From: Sphingobacterium lumbrici
GTDB taxonomy: Bacteria > Bacteroidota > Bacteroidia > Sphingobacteriales > Sphingobacteriaceae
DNA: 64,000 nucleotides
Assembly: GCF_006476045.1 (NCBI RefSeq)
Contig: NZ_SRZY01000029.1
Location: 1-64,000 of the forward strand
Reading direction: 5' to 3'
The number at the start of each line of letters is the position of its first letter. The first letter of the stretch is position 1. The notes under the pieces were generated by a model. That model was not told where the DNA came from. It made no database searches and was given only the letters and a program-made list of their open reading frames with translations. This document shows positions 1 through 8,864 of the stretch, in pieces. Both the position numbers and the translations under genes were made by a program.

Positions 1-447
1 GAAATAAAAACGAACGAAATCAACAAAAGAAGACAGTTGTATAATCAAGAAAAATTAATAAATTTATAACACGAAATCCTCCTTAAGGTTTTGAACAAAA
101 ATGTCCAATTTAGTTTGAAGACGTACACAACGACCAATTTGATTAAAAATTTGGACACAGCTTTCGAGCGTCGCTTTTTATTCAAAGTACAACTCAACAA
201 GCCATCAGCTGTTATCAAAGCACAGATATGGAAAGCAAAGTTGCCTTTTCTTTCTAAGTCAAGCTGTCAGAGTTTGGCACAGCAATACGATTTTTCGGGA
301 GGACAGATAGACAATATTGTCCGTAAGGTAGAAATACATCAGGTCATTCACAACGAAAAACTAAAACTCAGTTCTATCATAGAGTTTTGCGAAGCTGAAC
401 GTTGGGAAACTGCCAAAGTCGTTCAAAAAATCGGGTTTATCAACTAA
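1..447 (+). pseudogene. AAA-type ATPase C-terminal remnant, internal stop
   Basis: The readable C-terminal part (91-447, TTG-initiated if taken alone, 118 aa) contains TTNLIKNLDTAFERRF, the sensor and arginine-rich segment of CDC48/ClpB-like AAA ATPases. The matching upstream frame (residues such as NEINKRRQLYNQEKLINL) also fits the family but is interrupted by TAA at 67-69, followed by HEILLKVL. The Walker A and B region would lie left of the window. I infer a decayed ATPase gene rather than a short intact protein. In this family the ATPase is often encoded next to a WYL regulator, which is what follows here. No function is expected from the remnant. Confidence 0.5.
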
Positions 448-501
448 GGCGACGTTCTATGTCGCTATGTTTTACTATCTTCATCGTCAAATTTAAGTAT
501 T

Positions 502-1425
502 ATGTCAGTCAGAGAAACTCTTATCCGTCACAATTTGGTAATCAATAAATTACGAACTCGTCCGATGAGTTGGGAGGAATTGGATGATTTTTTGGCACAA
601 GAATCAGAATTGCAGGAGTATAAGCTTCAAGTAAGTCAAAGGCAGTTCCAACGGGATGTCAATGATATTTTCGTTTTGTACGGCATTGAAATCAAAAACA
701 ACAAATCTTCAAAGAGATATGTGATTGTTACTTCTCATGAAACGGAAGCTCGCTCGTTGGAGGCTTTCGATGTATTCAATCTACTTAAAATGGGTGGTAA
801 TACGACCAAAGAAGTTTCCTTTGAAAAAAGAAGACCGTTAGGCACCGAACATCTTGCGGGTATTGTCCATGCAATCCGCAATACACTCTATATTAGTTTC
901 ACATATCATAAGTTTTATGAAATCGACAAAAAGACACGCCGAATAGAGCCTTATATGCTCAAGGAAGTCAAAAATCGGTGGTATGTTATCGGAAATGATG
1001 TAGAGGTAAATAAAATACGGATTTTTGCCCTCGACCGCATTGGAGAACTACACATTTTAAATAAAAAATTTACTCGCCTTAACTCCATCAACGTAGAAAG
1101 TATGTTCAATTCTTGTTTTGGCATCATCTTGCCCGAAGAAAACCAAAAAGTCGAAGAAATCACACTTTCATTCAGTGCATTTCAGGGGAAATACATCAAA
1201 TCGTTGCCCATTCATCACAGCCAAGAAATTCTTGTCGACAACGAAAAAGAGCTACGAGTCAGACTGCACCTTTATATTACATATGATTTTGTGATGGAGT
1301 TGCTCTCTTTGGGACGTGAAGTAACTGTGTTAAGCCCCCCTTCTCTTCAAGAATTAGTAATCAAAAGGCACAAAGAGGTGTTGGGAAATTATAGTGATAT
1401 AAAGAGAGAACCTGAAATAAGATGA
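502..1425 (+). CDS. WYL-domain HTH transcriptional regulator
   Basis: A 307-residue protein with an N-terminal helix-turn-helix-like part (about 1-60, including QVSQRQFQRDVNDI), a WYL domain at about 110-190 with the diagnostic RIEPYMLKEVKNRWYVIG stretch, and a C-terminal WCX-like extension to residue 300. WYL proteins are DNA-binding regulators whose WYL domain senses a nucleic-acid or nucleotide ligand; they are frequent in mobile elements and defence islands. It starts 54 bases after the AAA remnant, so the two may once have formed an operon. The start ATG at 502 gives the usual family N terminus. The ligand and targets cannot be read from the sequence. Confidence 0.85.
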   Translation: MSVRETLIRHNLVINKLRTRPMSWEELDDFLAQESELQEYKLQVSQRQFQRDVNDIFVLYGIEIKNNKSSKRYVIVTSHETEARSLEAFDVFNLLKMGGNTTKEVSFEKRRPLGTEHLAGIVHAIRNTLYISFTYHKFYEIDKKTRRIEPYMLKEVKNRWYVIGNDVEVNKIRIFALDRIGELHILNKKFTRLNSINVESMFNSCFGIILPEENQKVEEITLSFSAFQGKYIKSLPIHHSQEILVDNEKELRVRLHLYITYDFVMELLSLGREVTVLSPPSLQELVIKRHKEVLGNYSDIKREPEIR

Positions 1426-1615
1426 TATTTATCTATGTTTTTTATTGACCGTTCCAGTACCATTGGAAATTGACCAGTTTCCATCTTCCTTTGAGCGGAA
1501 GCTGAAAGATTTTTCGTCAACTATTGCATACTACTGACCACTATAATCATAGGCTTGTAATGATTGACGGCACATAAGCAAATGTTGCTTCTATTGGTCC
1601 TTTTAAATTTCATAC

Positions 1616-1640
1616 AAAAAACCGACTTCGGAGGTTTTTT
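1616..1640 (+). terminator. Rho-independent terminator-like hairpin
   Basis: Arms AAAAAACC (1616-1623) and GGTTTTTT (1633-1640) enclose a nine-base loop. The 3' arm ends in a T run, and the 5' A run allows use in both directions. It lies about 190 bases after the WYL regulator stop. Confidence 0.55.
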
Positions 1641-1652
1641 ATACCTCTGCAA

Positions 1653-1711
1653 GAGCAAGTAGTTTTGAGGTACTAAATTCTATTTAGAGTGCCTCAAAAC
1701 ACAACTTGCTC
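1653..1711. repeat. 59-base imperfect palindrome
   Basis: GAGCAAGT (1653-1660) pairs with ACTTGCTC (1704-1711). Further in, TTTTGAGG pairs with CCTCAAAA and TAAAT with ATTTA around a three-base centre, with small bulges between the stems. There is no T run, so it is not a terminator. It could be a relaxase or DNA-binding-protein site of the mobile element. Confidence 0.6.
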
Positions 1712-2118
1712 TGAACAGGAGTTCAGAAAAATCCGTCCTGAGGAACGGATTGGGGTTAGCCGAAAAAACTGACCGCTTCCATTACAAAGTTCGCTCATAC
1801 CATTTGAAATACAGCTATTTACATCCGTGACTTTGAACGCCAAATAGTGCCACTGACTGCCACCCTGATTAAGATTAGAACTGCTTTTATTTCCTTTGTG
1901 TATGGTTAGTTGGCTGATTGGTTACAGTCTTAATGATGCAACTAATCAGCATAAATCCCGACAGCAAACTTGCGTGATTGATTGCAGATGAATTACGGAT
2001 TTTTCAGCTAATGAAACAGTTAATTAAGAGTATGGAGGTGCATAGGTACAACAGTATATGCAACTGACTATTCAGGTAACCAAACAGCTAATTTGAGATA
2101 ACATTTAAAGCGAAAGAT

Positions 2119-2565
2119 ATGATACACGAAGAAAACAAAAAACAGCAACCCGAAGAACAGGATTTTATGGAAATGATTATCGGTAGCGACAAGAAAAATC
2201 CCCAACAGGAACAGCAAGCCGTAACACATCGGGACGACTTTACCGAAGACGAAAAATCCATAGAAACGGAAGATACAAAACCGACTGCAAGTAATACCAA
2301 AAGAACGACCTCAAAGCCAAAGAAGCTGACCAAAGAGGATTACTGCGGACAGTTCTTTAAAATTCCTAGGACAACGGCAAGCAAAGGCAAATCGGTCTAT
2401 GTACGACAGGAACACCACGATACGTTCAATAGACTTACAAACATTATGGGCATTGACAAGCTGACGATTTATGCGTATCTGGACAACATTATCGAATACC
2501 ACTTTCAGGAGTTCGGGGAGTTGATTAAGGAAATCTATAACGAGAAGCACAAGCCGTTGTTTTGA
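2119..2565 (+). CDS. DUF3408 conjugal transfer protein (TraB-like)
   Basis: A 148-residue protein. Residues 1-75 are charged, low in complexity and rich in Glu, Lys and Gln, and look disordered. Residues 76-148 form the DUF3408 domain, with FKIPRTTASKGKSVYVRQEH and a C-terminal helix ending EIYNEKHKPLF. DUF3408 proteins accompany the ParA-like TraA at the head of tra operons in Bacteroidota conjugative transposons; the exact role is not established. Here neither TraA nor later tra genes are present, so it is probably a leftover of a shrunken element. ATG at 2119 is the natural start. Confidence 0.8.
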   Translation: MIHEENKKQQPEEQDFMEMIIGSDKKNPQQEQQAVTHRDDFTEDEKSIETEDTKPTASNTKRTTSKPKKLTKEDYCGQFFKIPRTTASKGKSVYVRQEHHDTFNRLTNIMGIDKLTIYAYLDNIIEYHFQEFGELIKEIYNEKHKPLF

Positions 2566-2884
2566 TAACGGTGTGTTGTTGGTGGGCAGTGCGTTTCTTC
2601 CTCTTAAAATTGTTTTCAAAAGAAAAAAACAGAAAAAAAGAAAGCCATTCAATCAAGGCGGACAAGCGGAAAAACCAAAAGGAAACGGAATAAGTCCCGA
2701 AGGGTGGCAGGGCACGGCGAAGCCACCTTATTTGCCCTGCCATTATGCCGTAAGCTTTTGGTTGGGCGGTGCGGAGGGTGTCCGCCTTACCTTTGCTACC
2801 TTTTTGTTCTTTTTTTGGGTACAAGAATACAAAATAAAAGCCCCGATTTTTTTTGGGGGGCTTGATTTGTTGTTTTGTTAAATG
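2566..2884. other. Non-coding stretch after DUF3408 gene
   Basis: The first part is A-rich, the middle contains GGGTGGCAGGGCACGGCG, and the end is T and G rich. A 102-codon open frame crosses it (2573-2881), but its translation is compositionally odd and matches no family I know. An intergenic segment of this character follows DUF3408 genes in related conjugative elements. I see no confident gene. Confidence 0.4.
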
Positions 2885-3229
2885 CTAATCTCTTTTCAAA
2901 ACTTCCCTTATTTCAATATTTCCGCCTACTTGGTCAAAAATCGGATTAGCTTTTGCGATTTCGACCGCTTCATCAATGGTTTCGGCTTTTACCACAACAT
3001 AACCGCTAACAAATTCTTTGTTTTCGGTGTAAACTCCGTCAGTTACTTCCTTGTTGGACTTTACGATTTTTGCACTTCCTGCAAATGGCAAAAGCGTGTT
3101 GCCTTTGTCCACCAATTTGCTTTGTGAAGCAATTCCTGCTAACCAATTCATACGTTCCTGCATTTGTTCAGGTGTTGGTCTGAAGTCGGAAATGTCTTTT
3201 AATCTGAAAATCAATACAAATTCTTTCAT
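2885..3229 (-). CDS. YciI/DGPF-family protein
   Basis: A 114-residue single-domain protein of the YCII-related (DGPF) fold: MKEFVLIFRL at the N terminus, a central GNTLLPFAGSAKIV strand region, and the typical tail in which VVKAETIDEAVEIAKANPIF forms the last helix. Family members are small ferredoxin-like proteins, some enzymatic, many of unknown role. It lies 72 bases downstream of an ECF sigma factor gene on the same strand. Pairing of DGPF proteins with ECF sigma factors is a known association in other phyla, so joint transcription is likely. Confidence 0.8.
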   Translation of the reverse strand: MKEFVLIFRLKDISDFRPTPEQMQERMNWLAGIASQSKLVDKGNTLLPFAGSAKIVKSNKEVTDGVYTENKEFVSGYVVVKAETIDEAVEIAKANPIFDQVGGNIEIREVLKRD

Positions 3230-3301
3230 TGTCTATAAAATTTAATTGTTTCTTGTAAGACAATTTCAAATTGCGGAACGTGACAGAAAGTAGAGAAGTT
3301 T

Positions 3302-4138
3302 TTAAATTTTCATCAATTTATCGGGGTCAACGACAGAAAAAATACTTGTGATTTTTCCGTATGGGTTTAGCTCAAATATCTGACAGTTTATCAAGGTTGT
3401 ACCTCTATAAAATAGTAATGCAGATTGATGATTGATTTCTTCGATTTTGATTTCAAGGTCTTTTTGATGATTTTCATAAACGTAGGTCATCAGTTTAATG
3501 GTGTTGTCAATTCCCGAAGTCAGTTCAGCAATGACCTGTAATTTATTTCCTGCATCTGCCAAAACCTGCACTTCATCAGATAGCATTTGCTCCAACGTTT
3601 TTACATCGCCTTTACGGATTGCGGATACATATTTTTCTAAATATTTTCGGTCTTTTGCAGACGAAGTTGCGATTTCGGGTTTCCGCAATTTCAGTTTCTT
3701 TTTGGCTCTTGTGAGGATTTGTCGGGAATTTTCTACCGAAATTTCTAATATTTCAGCGATTTCATCGTGTTCGTAATCAAACGCTTCTTTGAGCAAAAAA
3801 ACGGCTCTTTCTTTGGTATTCAAAGTATCGAGTAAAACGAACATTGAATAGTTAAGTATTTCGTCTAATTCAATTTTGCTTTCGCCTTGATTGGTAACGA
3901 TTGGTTCGGGTAGCACAATTTTTTGTTGCCTTTCTCTGTCGTTTTTCTTTTTTAGGTTTATGGCTTGGTTGATGACCGATTTTATCAGATACGCATTTGG
4001 ATTAGAAATTGAACTGACCTCTTTTGCATTGAATTTTATTAAAACGTCCTGAATTACGTCTTGACAATCGTCAATATTTCCCAAAATGTTGTAAGCATAA
4101 GGAAATAGTTTTTTGTTCAATGTGTTTAAATCGTCCAT
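3302..4138 (-). CDS. ECF RNA polymerase sigma factor with SnoaL-like C-terminal domain
   Basis: A 278-residue SigJ/ECF41-type sigma factor. Region 2 occupies about residues 5-70 (PYAYNILGNIDDCQDVIQD and the DNA-melting part after it). Region 4 lies at about 100-155 (TLNTKERAVFLLKEAFDY, then a helix-turn-helix reading HDEIAEILEISVENSRQIL). Residues 160-278 form an NTF2/SnoaL-like extension that in ECF41 members modulates activity in place of an anti-sigma factor. No anti-sigma gene is visible nearby. It sits upstream of the YciI-like gene, a probable target or partner. The signal it responds to is unknown. Confidence 0.85.
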   Translation of the reverse strand: MDDLNTLNKKLFPYAYNILGNIDDCQDVIQDVLIKFNAKEVSSISNPNAYLIKSVINQAINLKKKNDRERQQKIVLPEPIVTNQGESKIELDEILNYSMFVLLDTLNTKERAVFLLKEAFDYEHDEIAEILEISVENSRQILTRAKKKLKLRKPEIATSSAKDRKYLEKYVSAIRKGDVKTLEQMLSDEVQVLADAGNKLQVIAELTSGIDNTIKLMTYVYENHQKDLEIKIEEINHQSALLFYRGTTLINCQIFELNPYGKITSIFSVVDPDKLMKI

Positions 4139-4230
4139 TTTTTGATTTTAGAGTTAGACAATTTCAAAGGTAATAATGTGACAGGTTTTGAGAAAATCTT
4201 TCAACTGTATTGTTTTTGCGTTTCGGTTTG

Positions 4231-4310
4231 CGTGAGGGATAGAAGCGGAAAGCCCACAGTGAAGTGCAATGGAGCAAGGACTTGTAGCGGATAGCCCGAC
4301 CCGCTTGCAT
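4231..4310. ncRNA. Candidate structured non-coding element with tandem module
   Basis: Two related modules follow each other: GGGATAGAAGCGGAAAGCCC at 4236-4255 and GGACTTGTAGCGGATAGCCC at 4278-4297. In each the flanking GG and CC bases can pair around the AGCGGA core. I recall similar sequences between genes in many Flavobacteriia and Sphingobacteriia, but I cannot name the family and cannot decide the strand. It may be a repetitive element or a small RNA rather than a riboswitch. Confidence 0.4.
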
Positions 4311-4347
4311 TTTTTGTGTTGGTTTTTGAGCGTTGGCAAAAATGCAA
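4305..4347. repeat. Stem-loop beside the tandem module
   Basis: TTGCATTTTT (about 4306-4315) is complementary to AAAAATGCAA (4338-4347), with a 22-base loop. It adjoins the second AGCGGA module and could be its terminator or its closing stem. Confidence 0.45.
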
Positions 4348-4657
4348 AGGGACACGCCCAAAACATAATAATCCCAAATCAAGTATTTAGCATCTGAACG
4401 CCAAATGCAACCTCTCACTGCAACAACTACAATCTATGTTCCTCTTCAAGGTAATTTTAAGAATGAAGCTGATAATCAGCTTTATTTTTTACGAACATAA
4501 AGGAGTATAGCGATGGAAAACAGTGAGAACAAAAAGGAAACTCCCGAAATCGACAAGACCATTTTGGAAATTAACGAGCAAAGGGAGCGTGAGAAAGAGG
4601 AAAAATTTGTAGATTTAATCATTGAGATTATTGTGTCTGCAACATTAAGGAAATACT

Positions 4658-6256
<1,599 letters not shown>

Positions 6257-6421
6257 GATCGCGTGTGCAAATATATATATTTTTAGCTTTTATTTATATC
6301 TTTTTTCTATCACCATCGACAAACAACTATCTTCAATCATAACTATCTCCATATAATAGGTTTTAATAAAGATATTATTGTATGCGATTAAATTTATTTT
6401 TCTTTAGTCATATATCAAAAA

Positions 6422-6442
6422 AGCCGATCATTTCGATCGGCT
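6422..6442 (-). terminator. rpsU terminator
   Basis: AGCCGATC and GATCGGCT form a perfect 8-bp stem around a five-base loop. On the minus strand it ends in six T and lies 25 bases after the rpsU stop. Confidence 0.85.
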
Positions 6443-6466
6443 CCCTATATCTGTATTAAAACAGAA

Positions 6467-6658
6467 TTAAGCGTTATCCAAGTTTAATCCTTGTTTGTAG
6501 ATAGCTTTTTTGATTTGCGTACGACGAGTTACAGATTTTTTCTCGTATGCTTGACGTGAACGTAGTTCGCGTAAAACTCCCGTTTTCTCAAATTTCTTTT
6601 TGAAACGTTTTAACGCCCTGTCTAAAGATTCTCCTTCTTTTACATTTACGATGATCAT
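6467..6658 (-). CDS. rpsU: 30S ribosomal protein bS21
   Basis: A 63-residue protein: [19 protein letters not shown] begins the typical bS21 sequence, and the basic [17 protein letters not shown] helix follows. bS21 binds the 30S platform near the 3' end of 16S rRNA. In Bacteroidota it takes part in hiding the anti-Shine-Dalgarno sequence, which explains why genes of the phylum largely lack Shine-Dalgarno signals. Here the gene is preceded by an exceptionally strong one (AAAGGAGG). Work in Flavobacterium johnsoniae indicates that ribosomes lacking bS21 favour such mRNAs, giving autoregulation. It is transcribed alone, with its own -7 box and terminator. Confidence 0.95.
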   Translation of the reverse strand: MIIVNVKEGESLDRALKRFKKKFEKTGVLRELRSRQAYEKKSVTRRTQIKKAIYKQGLNLDNA

Positions 6659-6670
6659 GCTGCTTATATA

Positions 6671-6678
6671 CCTCCTTT
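6671..6678 (-). promoter_or_regulatory. Strong Shine-Dalgarno of rpsU
   Basis: AAAGGAGG on the minus strand, 12 bases before the rpsU ATG and almost fully complementary to the 16S rRNA tail. It is exceptional in this window and probably the autoregulatory element for bS21. Confidence 0.8.
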
Positions 6679-6701
6679 CGTAGCCATTTATTTGTGAGCC
6701 A

Positions 6702-6709
6702 CAAAGATA
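6702..6709 (-). promoter_or_regulatory. -7 box of rpsU
   Basis: TATCTTTG on the minus strand matches the Bacteroidota -7 consensus TAnnTTTG and would start transcription roughly 35-40 bases before rpsU. No good TTG -33 element at the usual spacing was found. Confidence 0.55.
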
Positions 6710-6749
6710 GAATTAAAATTTAAAATTTAAAAGTAAAAAACAAAAATAC

Positions 6750-7382
6750 TTATAGTAATCTGTAACGTTCAATCAGATATGACAGTGGTTCTTCTTTTGT
6801 GCACAATGCAGTCTGCATTCCGCAAATCCGAGCTGTCTCCAAATGTTGCGGACTATCATCAATAAAAAGAGTCTCAGCGGGTATTAAATCGTTCTCTTCA
6901 AGTACTTCTACAAAAATATCCGAATTAGGTTTACGTTTACCCATCAGATGTGAATAGTAAGTCTTTTCAAAAAATGGACTATTATCTGATACACCATATA
7001 CTGTCATGATATGATTCATGCACCAGGCATAATGCAACTCGTTATTATTACTTAGGAGAAACGTTCGATATTTTGCCTTGAGCGCCAATAATAACTCATG
7101 CGTTCCTTCGGGCACCCCCACTAACAGTGAATTCCACGCCACATCAATTTGTTGATCGGTCAATTCCGGCTTACCGACTTTTTCTCTTATTCCTTTTCTA
7201 AACTGTTGAACACTGGTTTCTCCCTTATCAAAAGCGTCAAAAAGTGAATCTTGTCCTCGATGTCCAAAAAAATCGTCTACGTTTTTGATTCCCAATGAAA
7301 TAAATGCTTCACGCACCCGCGCAAAGTCAATCATAAAGATTACATTGCCGTAATCGAGTATAATATTTTTAATTTTTTGCAT
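6750..7382 (-). CDS. HAD-superfamily phosphatase (YihX-like)
   Basis: A 210-residue HAD subfamily IA hydrolase. Motif I is IILDYGNVIFMIDF (nucleophile Asp near residue 10, the DxGNV variant shared with YihX glucose-1-phosphatase). Motif II is FLLSNNN, motif III is the Lys in GKRKPN, and motif IV is LFIDDSPQH. The helical cap lies between residues 20 and 90. It should dephosphorylate a small sugar phosphate or nucleotide; the substrate cannot be read from sequence. It stands alone between rpsU and tRNA-Met and is transcribed leftward. The start at 7382 fits the family N terminus exactly. Confidence 0.85.
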   Translation of the reverse strand: MQKIKNIILDYGNVIFMIDFARVREAFISLGIKNVDDFFGHRGQDSLFDAFDKGETSVQQFRKGIREKVGKPELTDQQIDVAWNSLLVGVPEGTHELLLALKAKYRTFLLSNNNELHYAWCMNHIMTVYGVSDNSPFFEKTYYSHLMGKRKPNSDIFVEVLEENDLIPAETLFIDDSPQHLETARICGMQTALCTKEEPLSYLIERYRLL

Positions 7383-7471
7383 CTAAAAATTTTGTTTTCT
7401 CGTTACAAATATCGATAATTGCATCGTCAAAAGGGAACAACGTTTCAAACTTGACATTATATCAATACCCT

Positions 7472-7545
7472 GCGCCTATAGCTCAGTCGGTTAGAGTAGA
7501 AGACTCATAATCTTTTGGTCCCTGGTTCGAGCCCAGGTGGGCGCA
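7472..7545 (+). tRNA. tRNA-Met(CAT)
   Basis: A 74-base cloverleaf: acceptor GCGCCTA with TGGGCGC, D arm GCTC..GAGT, anticodon stem GAAGA/TCTTT with loop CTCATAA (anticodon CAT), T arm CCTGG-TTCGAGC-CCAGG, discriminator A. No CCA is encoded. CAT could also be the lysidine-modified tRNA-Ile2; the identity elements were not scored. The sequence to its right is accessory in character, so the gene may be an integration site. Confidence 0.9.
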
Positions 7546-7549
7546 CTGG

Positions 7550-7580
7550 AAAATCCTCATAGAAATATGAGGATTTTTTT
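7550..7580 (+). terminator. tRNA-Met terminator
   Basis: AAAATCCTCATA pairs with TATGAGGATTTT around a GAAA loop and is followed by further T. It begins five bases after the tRNA. Confidence 0.9.
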
Positions 7581-7694
7581 GTTTAGAACCTTATCTATTA
7601 GCGTTTTAATACAATCTTTGGAGTAAATGAACAGTTAAACATTTATGTTAATTACTCTTTTCTTTATATTCCAAATATAGCAAAAAATATGCTG

Positions 7695-7727
7695 TTTTTG
7701 GTTCAATCTTGGTTCACTTTTGGTTCA
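7695..7727. repeat. Three helically phased 11-base direct repeats
   Basis: TTTTTGGTTCA, ATCTTGGTTCA and CTTTTGGTTCA stand back to back, so TTGGTTCA recurs at 7698, 7709 and 7720 on one face of the helix. Repeats like this near a tRNA 3' end are reminiscent of integrase arm-binding sites. No integrase gene remains beside them. Confidence 0.7.
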
Positions 7728-7876
7728 AAATATCATTTTGTTTCCATGTCCAACCCTCAATATCCTTTCTCTCATAAACCATTTTAAAGCTTTCTAATCC
7801 TCCATAATCCTAAACTCAACAAAAAACCTGCTTCCAATCTCAAACCTCTTTATATAGCTTATATTCCATCCAACTC

Positions 7877-7924
7877 ACAGCGTGAAAATTTACACAGGTA
7901 TACTCATGTAAATTTTGACGCCGT
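7877..7924. repeat. 48-base palindromic repeat, copy 1
   Basis: ACAGCGTGAAAATTTACA (7877-7894) pairs with TGTAAATTTTGACGCCGT (7907-7924), 16 of 18 positions, around a 12-base loop. A second copy lies at 8865-8912 in the same orientation, and similarity extends about 15 bases to the left (ATCCA..CAC). It starts six bases after the stop of the 106-residue gene. Confidence 0.75.
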
Positions 7925-7930
7925 AATTTT

Positions 7931-8251
7931 TTAAAGATCTTGGGATAACGCTTTAAATCTTTCAATAAGAATAGGAAATCCTCGTTCCAACCAAAAATCA
8001 CAAGACACATAGCCACTTGACATTCCTCCTTCATCATATCGTCTTACAAAGATATCGGTGCTTTTTTCAAGCTTCGAATTAGTGAGTTCCACAAATAGAT
8101 TATGAAGTACTTTTTCTAAATCGTCTGTTGTCTTAATATTAATAAACGACACAATTCTTTCTTTCATCTCTTTCCATAACAATGGATCGCCACGTAAGCC
8201 CCATTGAAATGGTTCTATTTCAAAAATATTTGCGATAGTAATTTCTTTCAT
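7931..8251 (-). CDS. Unknown protein with GGMSSG motif
   Basis: A 106-residue cytoplasmic protein with FQWGLRGDPLLWKEM near the N terminus and RRYDEGGMSSGYVSCDFWLE in the C-terminal half. This RGDP...GGMSSG pattern marks a family of uncharacterised bacterial proteins that I recognise but cannot assign to a function. It lies 11 bases downstream of the PD-(D/E)XK-like gene, so both should be one operon, and it ends right at a palindromic repeat. A partner, antidote or immunity role is possible because of the pairing, but this is speculation. Confidence 0.65.
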   Translation of the reverse strand: MKEITIANIFEIEPFQWGLRGDPLLWKEMKERIVSFINIKTTDDLEKVLHNLFVELTNSKLEKSTDIFVRRYDEGGMSSGYVSCDFWLERGFPILIERFKALSQDL

Positions 8252-8262
8252 TTAATAAAATG

Positions 8263-8679
8263 TTATTCTTCTATAACAGATCCATCTTGTGAAACCCAAA
8301 AATGTCGAATACCCATTGATTTTAAAAAGGGCGTTAAATGACCAATTGATTTCCTGATGTTTAAATCATCAGGATGAGCGATAGCAAATGTACAATTTGG
8401 GTTTAGAAATTTGTCGTCAAGAATTTTAACTATGGCTTTTCCAAAATGAGTTTTGATTTGTCCACTATCGAAGTGCTTCCTTTTTTTTGTCGGAGAGTTA
8501 TCTCCAGCTCTGGCTCCTTTGACTTCAATTAGGAGCTTGGTTTCGTTTTGAGTCGCAACAATGTCACAACCTCTTGTCTGACCTAAGCAATGGCTATCGA
8601 TATTCCAACCAGTCTTAGTTAAATGCCCTATTAGCAGAAGAATTGTTTCGTCTTCTGTAAGCTTAATGTTATTATCCAT
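8263..8679 (-). CDS. PD-(D/E)XK nuclease-like protein
   Basis: A 138-residue single-domain protein. GCDIVATQNETKLLIEVKGA (about residues 33-52) gives the Asp...Glu-X-Lys catalytic core of the restriction-endonuclease-like fold, preceded by helix LTKTGWNIDSH and followed by HFDSGQIKTHFGKAI. It should be a DNA- or RNA-cleaving enzyme, or a nuclease-fold binding protein. There is no specificity domain, so it is not a complete restriction enzyme. It forms a two-gene unit with the GGMSSG gene, enclosed by two copies of a palindromic repeat. The start ATG at 8679 gives MDNNIKLTEDE. Confidence 0.7.
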   Translation of the reverse strand: MDNNIKLTEDETILLLIGHLTKTGWNIDSHCLGQTRGCDIVATQNETKLLIEVKGARAGDNSPTKKRKHFDSGQIKTHFGKAIVKILDDKFLNPNCTFAIAHPDDLNIRKSIGHLTPFLKSMGIRHFWVSQDGSVIEE

Positions 8680-8864
8680 ATGTTACCTTATGTTTATAAA
8701 AAGTTCGGTCATATATTAGAGCGCAACCAATCCCATACACAATGCGTATTTTATGCTCCTTAGGCTATTTATTATTCAATAATAAAGAAAAATACTGATA
8801 ATAGAGTTTTATCCCATAAGTGACGAAGAAATATCCCTCATAATAACCTATAATTTATCCACCC

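Larger units (their letters stand above)
1426..2118. other. 693-base non-coding, hairpin-rich stretch (possible transfer-control region)
   Basis: No convincing reading frame lies here. Between 1616 and 1751 four stem-loops follow one another: 1616-1640 (terminator-like), 1653-1711 (long imperfect palindrome), 1713-1724 (small GAAC/GTTC hairpin) and 1730-1751 (AATCCGT/ACGGATT). The rest, up to the DUF3408 gene, is AT-rich without clear structure. In Bacteroidota conjugative elements such a region often lies between mobilisation and tra genes, so an oriT or transfer regulatory region is possible. That is inference from position only. Confidence 0.4.
4139..4512. other. Non-coding stretch between sigma factor and recombinase genes
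   Basis: No gene is visible. The central part holds a tandem GGA..AGCGGAwAGCCC module (4231-4310) and a hairpin (4305-4347), listed separately. The last 70 bases are AT-rich and lead into the small gene at 4513, presumably carrying its promoter. Confidence 0.5.
7581..7930. other. Non-coding stretch after tRNA-Met
   Basis: There is no gene. It contains the three 11-base repeats at 7695-7727 and the first palindromic repeat at 7877-7924, otherwise AT-rich sequence. Confidence 0.5.

Noticed and set aside
2573..2881. 102-codon open frame after the DUF3408 gene
   Set aside because: The product is a mixture of poly-basic and Phe-rich stretches without domain logic, over a repetitive intergenic segment typical for this position.
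7861..7924. Integron attC site
   Set aside because: On the minus strand GTTGGAT occurs beside the palindrome and fits GTTRRRY, but the matching RYYYAAC box is not at the other end and the second copy lacks it. No integron integrase is seen.
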